Notes under the pieces: model-generated
Told to the model about the DNA's origin: nothing
Databases searched by the model: none
Seen by the model: only the letters and a program-made list of their open reading frames with translations
NCBI GenBank assembly: GCA_964553045.1
Contig: CAZKJG010000001.1
Location: 124,001 to 188,000, forward strand
Reading direction: 5' to 3'
DNA length: 64,000 nucleotides
DNA from: JAWLEP01 sp964553045
GTDB lineage: Bacteria > Fermentibacterota > Fermentibacteria > Fermentibacterales > JCC-6
Part shown: positions 26,143 through 32,105 of the stretch, one piece after another
Position numbering within the stretch: the first letter of the stretch is position 1
Layout of the letters: the number at the start of each line of letters is the position of its first letter
Position numbers and translations under genes: made by a program

Positions 26143-26171
26143 ACCGTAGCTCCCGGACCCGCGTGCGTCAA
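26143..26171 (-). promoter_or_regulatory. Candidate nrdR promoter
   Basis: On the minus strand, -35 TTGACG (26166-26171), a 17-bp spacer and -10 TACGGT (26143-26148) lie about 40 bases before the nrdR ATG. The -35 is good, the -10 imperfect. It is back-to-back with the tRNA promoter. Confidence 0.5.
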
Positions 26172-26214
26172 CATCCGCCCCGGCTCTCCGGGGGCGGCCC
26201 GAGAGTCCCTCTGG

Positions 26215-26243
26215 TTGACGATTTCCGCCGCTTCCTGTAGAAT
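26215..26243 (+). promoter_or_regulatory. Promoter of tRNA-His/tRNA-Lys
   Basis: A -35 TTGACG (26215-26220), a 17-bp spacer and a -10 TAGAAT (26238-26243) precede tRNA-His by 12 bases, a normal distance for a tRNA transcript start. Confidence 0.8.
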
Positions 26244-26254
26244 CAGCCCGCTCT

Positions 26255-26331
26255 GGTGGGAGTAGTTCAGTTGGTAGAGCCCCTGATTGTGGTTCAGGTG
26301 GTCGCCGGTTCGAGTCCGGTCTCCCACCCCA
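26255..26331 (+). tRNA. tRNA-His (GTG)
   Basis: Cloverleaf with a GTGGGAG/CTCCCAC acceptor stem, a CCTGA/TCAGG anticodon stem with anticodon GTG, and a GCCGG/CCGGT T arm with loop TTCGAGT. The extra 5' G (26255) faces discriminator C (26328), the identity element of tRNA-His. The 3' CCA (26329-26331) is encoded. Confidence 0.97.
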
Positions 26332-26336
26332 CCGAT

Positions 26337-26412
26337 GCGTCCCTAGCTCAATTGGCAGAGCAACGGACTCTTAATCCGTAGGTTCCGGGTTCGATTCCCG
26401 GGGGACGTACCA
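26337..26412 (+). tRNA. tRNA-Lys (CTT)
   Basis: A 76-nt cloverleaf: acceptor GCGTCCC paired with GGGACGT (one G-T end pair), anticodon stem ACGGA/TCCGT with loop CTCTTAA, so the anticodon is CTT (Lys, AAG codons), T arm CCGGG/CCCGG and encoded CCA. It starts five bases after tRNA-His and is probably cotranscribed with it. Confidence 0.96.
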
Positions 26413-26414
26413 GC

Positions 26415-26441
26415 AGGGGCGCCCGCAGGCCGGGCGCCCCT
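26415..26441 (+). terminator. Hairpin terminator after tRNA-Lys
   Basis: A perfect 11-bp GC-rich stem (AGGGGCGCCCG at 26415-26425, CGGGCGCCCCT at 26431-26441) with loop CAGGC starts two bases after the tRNA-Lys CCA. The tail TCTCGCTTCC is only moderately T-rich, so it may act as a processing or weak intrinsic terminator. Confidence 0.65.
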
Positions 26442-26457
26442 CTCGCTTCCCGCCGCG

Positions 26458-26486
26458 TTGCCCGCCGACGGCTCTTTGGCTAGAAT
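26458..26486 (+). promoter_or_regulatory. Promoter of tRNA-Arg
   Basis: -35 TTGCCC (26458-26463), 17-bp spacer, -10 TAGAAT (26481-26486), 12 bases before tRNA-Arg. Same -10 and spacing as the tRNA-His promoter, and downstream of the hairpin terminator, so tRNA-Arg is a separate unit. Confidence 0.75.
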
Positions 26487-26498
26487 AGCCTACGCGAT

Positions 26499-26575
26499 GC
26501 GCCCGTAGCTCAGTTGGACAGAGCAGCGGACTTCTAATCCGCAGGTCACAGGTTCGAATCCTGTCGGGCGTACCA
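26499..26575 (+). tRNA. tRNA-Arg (TCT)
   Basis: A 77-nt cloverleaf with acceptor GCGCCCG/CGGGCGT, anticodon stem GCGGA/TCCGC and loop CTTCTAA, so the anticodon is TCT (Arg, AGA). T arm ACAGG/CCTGT and encoded CCA are present. A long inverted repeat starts three bases after it. Confidence 0.97.
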
Positions 26576-26577
26576 CG

Positions 26578-26614
26578 GCTCAAATGGGCAAGGCGTTGCC
26601 TTGCCCATTTGAGC
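26578..26614 (+). repeat. 17-bp inverted repeat at the start of the array
   Basis: A perfect 17-bp stem (26578-26594 and 26598-26614) with loop GTT. The right arm is the start of the first 54-bp repeat unit and the left arm its exact reverse complement, so the array opens with an inverted piece of its own unit. The structure could also end the tRNA-Arg transcript, although no T-tract follows. Confidence 0.85.
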
Positions 26615-26954
26615 GAGGGAGTTTGCTGACGCAAACTCCACGACCACTGCCGCCTTGCCCATTTGAGCGAGGGAGTTTGCTGACGCAAACTCCACGACCA
26701 CTGTTGCCTTGCCCATTTGAGCGAGGGAGTTTGCTGACGCAAACTCCACGACCACTGNNNNNNNNNNNNNNNNNNNNNNNNNNNNNNNNNNNNNNNNNNN
26801 NNNNNNNNNNNNNNNNNNNNNNNNNNNNNNNNNNNNNNNNNNNNNNNNNNNNNNNNNCCGCCTTGCCCATTTGAGCGAGGGAGTTTGCTGCCGCAAACTT
26901 CACGACCACTGCTGCCTTGCCCATTTGAGCGAGGGAGTTTGCTGCCGCAAACTT
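26599..26954. repeat. 54-bp tandem repeat array, interrupted by a gap
   Basis: Units begin CCTTGCCCATTTGAGCGAGG at 26599, 26653, 26707, 26861 and 26915, always 54 bases apart outside the gap; the last is cut off after 40 bases. Each contains a hairpin GAGTTTGC-TGAC-GCAAACTC. The units left of the gap have loop TGAC and perfect arms; those right of it have loop TGCC and a mismatched right arm ending ACTT. Since 54 is a multiple of three, all six frames can stay open, but the resulting 18-residue repeats look like an artefact rather than a protein. Function unknown. Confidence 0.9.
26758..26857. other. Assembly gap (100 Ns)
   Basis: Exactly 100 Ns inside the tandem repeat. The round number suggests a gap of unknown length placed by scaffolding, so the true copy number of the array is unknown. 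Confidence 0.99.
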
Positions 26955-27042
26955 TCGTCAGGGTCAGATAAAGTCTCCGACTGAAGCCATGCCTCGGAGC
27001 TGGCCCAATGTCGTCGCAGTCTAGTTGAGATTGTCTTGCTTG

Positions 27043-27072
27043 TTGACAGTCTGAGGATTATGGAGGTATCCA
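27043..27072 (+). promoter_or_regulatory. Candidate promoter of the Cys-rich lipoprotein gene
   Basis: -35 TTGACA (27043-27048), 18-bp spacer, -10-like TATCCA (27067-27072). The rest of 26955-27109 shows no gene; it is AT-richer than the surrounding sequence. Confidence 0.45.
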
Positions 27073-27109
27073 ACCTATCTGGTAGCTTTACTATGAGAAG
27101 GAGGGCGTT

Positions 27110-27517
27110 TTGAACTGGAAGACGCTGCCGATCTGGATCGCCGTAATTCTCGTGGCGGCCTTCATGGCCTGCGGCAACGGAGAGCAGGCGGAAGAGCCGG
27201 ACGAGGGACAGGCCACTGGACGGGCTGATGAGGAAACCGAGGTCATCGATACCGAAGGGGAAACGGAGATGACCGAGGAGGAGATGACTGCCTGGGTCAT
27301 GGAGAACTGCATCTGCCCGCAGTGCCCGAGCTGGATCCCCGAGGCCGCCGAGAAGGGCGAGGGCGGCTACTGCGCCGTGGGTGTGAGCGAATGCATCGTA
27401 GACGAGGTGGGCTGCATATGCGGCAGCTGCCCGGTGACCGAGGAGAAGGGCCTGGAGTGGGGCTACTACTGCACCCGCGGGTCCGCAGCTGAGATGATGG
27501 CGCAGGAAGAGAGCTAG
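27110..27517 (+). CDS. Cys-rich lipoprotein with DUF2769-like domain
   Basis: A 135-residue predicted lipoprotein. TTG start at 27110 is set by AAGGAGG seven bases upstream. The signal peptide ends in a lipobox AFMAC, so Cys21 would be lipidated. An acidic linker (about 25-65) is rich in Glu, Asp and Thr. The C-terminal part has eight cysteines in the pattern CICPQCPSW, YC, ECI, CICGSCPV, YYC, which resembles DUF2769, a small cysteine-rich, probably metal-binding family. The number and spacing of Cys suggest a metal or Fe-S site outside the cytoplasm. Function unknown. It is the only plus-strand gene in this patch. Confidence 0.75.
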   Translation: MNWKTLPIWIAVILVAAFMACGNGEQAEEPDEGQATGRADEETEVIDTEGETEMTEEEMTAWVMENCICPQCPSWIPEAAEKGEGGYCAVGVSECIVDEVGCICGSCPVTEEKGLEWGYYCTRGSAAEMMAQEES

Positions 27518-27541
27518 CCGCGGCTTCGGTACGACCCCGCG

Positions 27542-27940
27542 TCAGGCCTCCTCTATTGACTCTACCGCCGACTCCACGATGTAGGCCCGTTCTGTATTGC
27601 AGTCCGGGTCGGCGGGAGTGAGGAAGAAACCCGGCCTTCCGGGCCTGTAGCCCTGGCGGACACCCGCGAGCGTCTCGCCATCTTTGAACCTCACCACGAG
27701 CTTCTTTCCGATGTAGCTTCCGGCCGGGTCGAAGTCGTTGCGGACCACGTGGGTCGGATCACCCCCGAAGTCCCTGACGAAGAAGACGGCCTTCAGGTCG
27801 GCCATCCTTATCTCGGCCGTGATGTCCGGGTTCTTCTTCGCCGCCAGGTGAAAGCTCGGACGGTTGGGGTTGAAGTCCATGGAATGGCCCTTGAGGACGT
27901 GGCCGTCGGCGAAATGCACAACCAGCTTGTTCTTCGGCAT
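27542..27940 (-). CDS. Two-repeat protein of unknown function (DUF6982-like)
   Basis: A 132-residue soluble protein built from two similar halves. Each has the pattern KLVVxFxDGxxLxGxxxxxxPxRPxFxL: residues 5-33 (KLVVHFADGHVLKG, NRPSFHL) and about 79-107 (KLVVRFKDGETLAG, GRPGFFL). This resembles the DUF6982 family often found near PilZ-type proteins; that name is from memory and is less certain than the internal repeat. It is the last gene of a minus-strand run. A decayed copy of its C-terminal half lies just upstream. Confidence 0.65.
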   Translation of the reverse strand: MPKNKLVVHFADGHVLKGHSMDFNPNRPSFHLAAKKNPDITAEIRMADLKAVFFVRDFGGDPTHVVRNDFDPAGSYIGKKLVVRFKDGETLAGVRQGYRPGRPGFFLTPADPDCNTERAYIVESAVESIEEA

Positions 27941-28028
27941 ACCGCCCCCTCCGAGGCTAGCGAAAGACTATGCCCTGTAAGAGCATATTCTTCGGGCATC
28001 CCCGGGGCAAGTCCGGCCTCGAGGGGGG

Positions 28029-28193
28029 TCAGGCCTTATCGACTGACTCAACTGCGTTCTCACGATGCTGGCGTGCTCGGTCTTTCCGCTGGCCTCCGCG
28101 GGAGCGGCCGGGTCTGTCCTCCCTGCATCCCCGGCGGACACCCGCCATAATTTCTCCGTCGCGGAAGCGCACAACCGACCCTTTCGCGGGCAT
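28029..28193 (-). pseudogene. Decayed partial copy of the two-repeat protein gene
   Basis: A 54-codon reading frame with ATG and a GGGGAGG Shine-Dalgarno. Its start (SVVRFRDGEIMAGVRRG) and end (NAVESVDKA) match the C-terminal half of the neighbouring gene (LVVRFKDGETLAGVRQG ... SAVESIEEA). The middle 17 residues do not match in this frame but match in the next one (APAEASGKTEHASIV against TPADPDCNTERAYIV). At DNA level this is explained by an 8-base deletion and a 1-base deletion, net nine bases, which restore the frame. So it is a shortened duplicate with compensating frameshifts. It may still be translated; a function is doubtful. Confidence 0.7.
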
Positions 28194-28226
28194 TGCCTCC
28201 CCTTTCGGCGGGGGACTCTGCTGGGC

Positions 28227-28430
28227 TCAGACCTTTCCCTGGCGCACCAGGTTGGCGAAGTTCTCGAAGGACCTGTCCCATGTCTTCTCCTCATCGTCGG
28301 AGAAAACGCATCCAGGTAGCTGTCGGCTTCGAAGGTGGTAGGCGATACAGTCGCAGCAGATGCCCTTCCGGGAGCACGGGCTGTAGGTGCAGTTGCACCT
28401 CTCCATGTTTCTCTGTTTCTTGCACTCCAT
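28227..28430 (-). CDS. Small Cys-rich protein (DUF6485-like)
   Basis: A 67-residue protein with cysteines arranged as C3, C13, C15, C19, C25, C26, C28 and C41, including the motifs CNCTY, CSRKGICCDCIAYH and LPGCVF. It ends with a helical, charged part (RSFENFANLV). This pattern resembles DUF6485, a small family of probable metal-binding proteins common in anaerobes. An AGGAGGT lies nine bases before the ATG. It is followed by the decayed copy and the two-repeat protein gene, probably one transcript. Function unknown. Confidence 0.7.
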   Translation of the reverse strand: MECKKQRNMERCNCTYSPCSRKGICCDCIAYHLRSRQLPGCVFSDDEEKTWDRSFENFANLVRQGKV

Positions 28431-28486
28431 CTAGAGCGCACCTCCTTTGTTTCACATGACCTCGAGAGTGAACGGACCGAAAATAG

Positions 28487-29689
28487 TTAACTAGTTAACG
28501 TCAGGCACTGTTCGGCGAGGAGGGCGTACTCGGCGGGGCCGTTGTAGAGCTGGGCGCTGATCCGCAGCAGGCGCCGCCGCGGGGAGCGCGACCACGTAAC
28601 CGGCACCTCGATGCCCTTGCGGCGCAGCTCGGCCTGCAGGGGGTCCACCCAGTCCGGCCGCCGGGGGTGCGGCGGCTCTGCCCAGGCCAGGGGAACAGCC
28701 GCCATGGAGCCCACCAGCCCGTCGGGGCAGGGGGGCTCGATTCCCAGTCTGCTGCAGAGGGCCTCGCGGCCCCGCAGGACCTTGCGGTGGTTGGAGGACA
28801 TGATCTCGGGCCAGCCTCCCTCCACCATGCCCGCCATGCAGTCGATGGCCTTCGGAACGGTAAGCCGGGGCGTGGGATCGTAGGTGCCGTTCCAGAAGTG
28901 CTCCAGCTGGTACCGCGACAGTCCGGCGTCGATGTCTTCGGGGGTGTAGCTCTGGGCCAGGGGCCTGACCCTGTCCTGCCTGTCGGGCCGGGTGTACAGG
29001 ATCGCGCAGCTCTTGGGGGAGCAGAGCCACTTGTGGCAGTTGCCGGTGTAGAAGTCCGCTCCCAGCGAGGCCAGGTCCAGCTCCACCTGTCCGGGGCCAT
29101 GGGCGCCGTCCACGATCACAGGCGGCCTGTCCGGCCCCATCTCCCGCAGCAGCCGCTGCAGGGGAAGGACCACTCCCGAGGGGCTGAATATGTGGTCCAG
29201 GACCACCAGCGCCGTCTTGGGGCCCACCGCCTCCAGTATGGGGGCCATGAGCTCCTCCTCGCTGCCTGCGGGAAACGGCGCCGGGACCTCCACCACCCCG
29301 GCCCCGCAGTCCCCGGCCTTCCTGTAGACGGCGTTGCGGGTGGCGAAGTACTCCTGGCCGGTGGTGAGGATGGTCTCGCCCGGGCGGACTTCCACCGCCC
29401 CGAGGGCGGTGGCCACCCCCGAGGTGGCGTTGGGGACCAGAACCAGGCTGCCGGGCTCGGCCCCGAGAAAGCCCTCCAGCCGCTCCACGACCCGGAAGTA
29501 CATCGATGGCAGACGGCGGATCATGAAGTCCACCGGCTGGGCCTCCAGGCGGTCCAGCAGCTTCCTCCGCTCTTTCCTGACGGCGATGGGGCAGGCACCG
29601 AAAGAGCCGTGGTTGATGAATGTGACGTCCGGGTCCAGCCCCCACTGCGAGGCAAGGGGGCCGCGCAGGTCCTCCGCCGACGGGCTCAT
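28487..29689 (-). CDS. Class V aminotransferase (isopenicillin-N epimerase-like)
   Basis: PLP-dependent enzyme of 400 residues, aminotransferase fold type I, class V. It opens with FINHGSFGACP, the start typical of CefD-like proteins, and has VPNATSGV, DHIFSPSGVVLP, VDGAHGPGQVELDL and the PLP-lysine segment GNCHKWLCSPKSCA. The closest known group is isopenicillin N epimerase-like/cysteine desulfurase-like proteins, whose substrates vary widely, so no reaction is assigned. The ATG overlaps the stop of the PEBP gene (ATGA). Confidence 0.82.
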   Translation of the reverse strand: MSPSAEDLRGPLASQWGLDPDVTFINHGSFGACPIAVRKERRKLLDRLEAQPVDFMIRRLPSMYFRVVERLEGFLGAEPGSLVLVPNATSGVATALGAVEVRPGETILTTGQEYFATRNAVYRKAGDCGAGVVEVPAPFPAGSEEELMAPILEAVGPKTALVVLDHIFSPSGVVLPLQRLLREMGPDRPPVIVDGAHGPGQVELDLASLGADFYTGNCHKWLCSPKSCAILYTRPDRQDRVRPLAQSYTPEDIDAGLSRYQLEHFWNGTYDPTPRLTVPKAIDCMAGMVEGGWPEIMSSNHRKVLRGREALCSRLGIEPPCPDGLVGSMAAVPLAWAEPPHPRRPDWVDPLQAELRRKGIEVPVTWSRSPRRRLLRISAQLYNGPAEYALLAEQCLTLTS

Positions 29690-30153
29690 CGCCGGGGGTA
29701 GCGCCCCATCAGCTCCGCCTCCGCCAGCACATGGCCATCCATGGCCTCCCGAAGGGCTGCGGCGTCTGCGCCGGCCTCCAGCTCCAGCATGCTGTCGAGG
29801 GCGTACAGACGGAAGAAGTACCGGTGGGTACCCGATGGCGGGCAGGGACCGCCGTAGCCGGTCCGTCCCCAGCTGTTGGTTCCCTGAAGGATTCCCCCGG
29901 CGGGGGGCTCTCCGCCGCCGGCGTCCTCCGGCAGCGAGGTGGTGACGGACGGGATGTTGTAGACCACCCAGTGAACCCAGTTTCCGGCGGGAGCGTCGGG
30001 GTCTTCGCATATCAGCGCGTAGGAAACCGTTCCCTCCGGCGCCTCCCCCCATCGCAGCGGCGGGGATATGTCGTCGCCGTCGCAGGTGTACATGACCGGT
30101 ATGTTCCCCCCGCTGGAGAATGCCGCGCTCACCAGGAAGAAGACTGCGGCCAT
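29686..30153 (-). CDS. PEBP family protein (YbhB/YbcL type), copy 1
   Basis: A 155-residue phosphatidylethanolamine-binding-like protein. Motifs: YTCDGDDISPPLRWGEAP near the N-terminus, CEDPDAPAGNWVHWVVYNIP, and GYGGPCPPSGTHRYFFRLYALD, all of the YbhB/YbcL group. The DPDAP and GPCPPSGTHRY segments line the ligand pocket in known structures. The short hydrophobic N-terminus (MAAVFFLVSAAF) is part of the fold's first strand rather than a signal peptide. It starts with a TGATG overlap behind a second PEBP gene. Confidence 0.88.
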   Translation of the reverse strand: MAAVFFLVSAAFSSGGNIPVMYTCDGDDISPPLRWGEAPEGTVSYALICEDPDAPAGNWVHWVVYNIPSVTTSLPEDAGGGEPPAGGILQGTNSWGRTGYGGPCPPSGTHRYFFRLYALDSMLELEAGADAAALREAMDGHVLAEAELMGRYPRR

Positions 30154-30665
30154 CAGCTCTCCCCTCCGTCATCGCCGGCCTCGACCCGTCTTGGCCCCGT
30201 ATGACGCTCCTTGTACGCGACTTGCCCTACGAGCGTTGCCTCTTCCAGGAGATGGCCGTCCATGGAACGGACGCACGCTCCGGGCTCTCCGCAATCGTTC
30301 TCCTTCAGCATGGTGTCCAGGGCGAACAGACGGAACCGAAGCAACCTGTCGCGTTCGATGTCCGGTCCCGACCAGCCCCAGCCACCGGAGCTGCTGCGGC
30401 TCTGGCGAATGCCCTTGTGGATATCGGGCTGCTTGGGCTGTTTTCCGTCGAGTCCCTGTACGTCAGGCGGGATGTTGTAGACCACCCAGTGGTAGAAGAC
30501 CCCGCCCTTTTCCTCCCGGGACGTGCAGACCACGGCCAGGCTCTCGGCGGCATTCGGAACGCCCGCCCATCCCACGGGCGGCGAGCAGTCGGTTTCTGCC
30601 CTGGTATACCAGACCGGAAGATGCTCGCCGTGCTCAAAAGCGCTGCTGGTGAATTTCAGACCCAT
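30153..30665 (-). CDS. PEBP family protein (YbhB/YbcL type), copy 2
   Basis: A 170-residue PEBP-family protein. It has FTSSAFEHGEHLPVWYTR, the SPPVGWAGVP strand, HWVVYNIP and RLLRFRLFALD, matching the same fold as the neighbour. The DPDAP motif is replaced by TSREEKGG and the GPCPPSG loop by GWGWSGPDIE, so the ligand pocket has changed. ATG 30665 is preferred to GTG 30668 because AGGAGG lies four bases upstream. The two adjacent copies are divergent, so the duplication is old. Confidence 0.8.
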   Translation of the reverse strand: MGLKFTSSAFEHGEHLPVWYTRAETDCSPPVGWAGVPNAAESLAVVCTSREEKGGVFYHWVVYNIPPDVQGLDGKQPKQPDIHKGIRQSRSSSGGWGWSGPDIERDRLLRFRLFALDTMLKENDCGEPGACVRSMDGHLLEEATLVGQVAYKERHTGPRRVEAGDDGGES

Positions 30666-30724
30666 CACTCCTCCTCTTGTCAGTACAACAGGAGGATATG
30701 AAAGGTAAAACCAACAGGCAATGG

Positions 30725-32011
30725 TCAGATGCAGACCCTCTCCACCAGCCCCCTGTAGAAACCCACCGCCGCCAGGTAGTCATCCACCGCAACCGACTCG
30801 TCGACCGAGTGCAGCAGGCCCATGCCCCGCCGGCCCAGCGATGCGGGAACAAACCTGTAGACATGGTCACAGATTCTGCCGTACCTGCGGGAGTCGGTGG
30901 CGGCAGGGAAAATGCCGGGAAACACGTCCAGGCCGGGGAAGCTCTCGCGGATCGACCCTTCCACAGCCTCCCAGAACCCACCCGAGTCCGGTGAGACCCG
31001 CGAGGGCTCGCTGAGCGACGCGTCGCGCACCAGCTCCGAATTCACCGGAAGGCCCTGCAGGCACGCCTCGACGTGCCTCATCACGTCGGCCGAGGTCTGA
31101 CCCGGAACCGTACGGAAGTTGATCCTGGCGCTGGCCGTGGCCGGAAGGACGTTATCGCTCTCGCCGGCCTCGAGGATGGTGGGGGCAGCGGTTGTCCGCA
31201 GCAGGGCGTTGGCCTCCGGGTGGCGGGCGAGCTGCTCCAGGGCCTCCGGCCCCACCTCCGCAGTTCCCTGCACGAGCGAGGCGGCCGGGCGGCAGAGGCT
31301 CACGGCCATCCGCCTCTCCTCCAGTCTGCATATGGCCCGCGACAGGGAGGCGATGGCGGTCTTCCGGGGAGGGGCCGATGCGTGGCCCTGCCGGCCCCGG
31401 GCGGTGAGGGCCACGGTTGCGTATCCCTTCTCGGCAACGGCAACCACCGCTACCTGCCGGTCCGTCCAGGGGTAGTGGTAGATGTACCCGCCCTCGTCCA
31501 AAGCCATGCCACAGCGGATTCCCTCCCGCTCCAGCACCGACGTTATCCTCTCGGCGCCCGCGGCTCCTCCGATCTCCTCGTCATGTCCGAAGGCCAGCAG
31601 AAGGCCGCGGCGGAGAGCGGCGCCATCCTCAAGCAGCAGCTCCACGGCCTCCAGCATGCCGCACAGGCCGATCTTGTAGTCCACTGCGCCCCGGCCCCAG
31701 ACCCTGCCACCCGCCACCTCGCCCCCGAAGGGGGGATGTGTCCAGGCCGCCGGGTCGCCGGCCGGGACCACATCCTGGTGGGCGGTGAGCAGAAGCGGAG
31801 GCAGCAAGCCGTCGCTTCCCGGGAGCCGGAACAGCAGGCTGAAACCGCCCGGCTTCTCCGGCGGAAAGAGGCGGTGCACCCGGGGGAAAGACCGCTCCAG
31901 GTGACGGTGAAGGCCCAGGAACTCACCGCCGGCCTTCCCGTCTTCGCCCGCCATGGATACCGTCCTGTAGCGCAGCGACTGCGCAAACCTCTCTACGGAT
32001 TCCCCGGACAT
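30725..32011 (-). CDS. M20 family metallopeptidase (carboxypeptidase S-like)
   Basis: A 428-residue zinc peptidase. Metal-site motifs: LLLTAHQDVVP (first His), GRGAVDYKIGLCGML (bridging Asp), AFGHDEEIGGAAGA (catalytic and metal Glu), and a C-terminal LLHSVDESVAVDDY (last His). These match the ArgE/DapE/CPS group; the pattern is closest to carboxypeptidase S/PM20D1-like enzymes. The exact substrate is unknown. ATG 32011 is selected because of the GGAAGGGGAG upstream and the domain start; it lies 94 bases from the divergent GH18 gene, so that interval must hold both promoters. Confidence 0.88.
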   Translation of the reverse strand: MSGESVERFAQSLRYRTVSMAGEDGKAGGEFLGLHRHLERSFPRVHRLFPPEKPGGFSLLFRLPGSDGLLPPLLLTAHQDVVPAGDPAAWTHPPFGGEVAGGRVWGRGAVDYKIGLCGMLEAVELLLEDGAALRRGLLLAFGHDEEIGGAAGAERITSVLEREGIRCGMALDEGGYIYHYPWTDRQVAVVAVAEKGYATVALTARGRQGHASAPPRKTAIASLSRAICRLEERRMAVSLCRPAASLVQGTAEVGPEALEQLARHPEANALLRTTAAPTILEAGESDNVLPATASARINFRTVPGQTSADVMRHVEACLQGLPVNSELVRDASLSEPSRVSPDSGGFWEAVEGSIRESFPGLDVFPGIFPAATDSRRYGRICDHVYRFVPASLGRRGMGLLHSVDESVAVDDYLAAVGFYRGLVERVCI

Positions 32012-32105
32012 GGGGCACTCCCCTTCCTGTGCCGCCTGCGGAGGGTTGCTCCGAAAGCCCTGTCTCTCCATTGTGTCCATATAGATAAACACTCCGGAGG
32101 TGTAC

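Noticed and set aside
26371..26924. Reading frames on both strands across the tandem repeat (18-residue repeats such as SLKWARRQW)
   Set aside because: They are open only because the 54-bp period is a multiple of three; they run through tRNA-Arg and the N gap and have no start signals.
26599..26954. CRISPR array
   Set aside because: The whole 54-bp period is repeated; there are no unique spacers and no cas genes nearby.
28060..28281. 73-codon frame over the decayed duplicate
   Set aside because: It is out of frame with the homologous segments; homology to the neighbouring gene supports the 28029-28193 frame instead.
32012..32105. Promoters in the divergent M20/GH18 interval
   Set aside because: An AT-rich patch (ATATAGATAAAC) is present, but no -35/-10 pair with proper spacing could be chosen for either direction.
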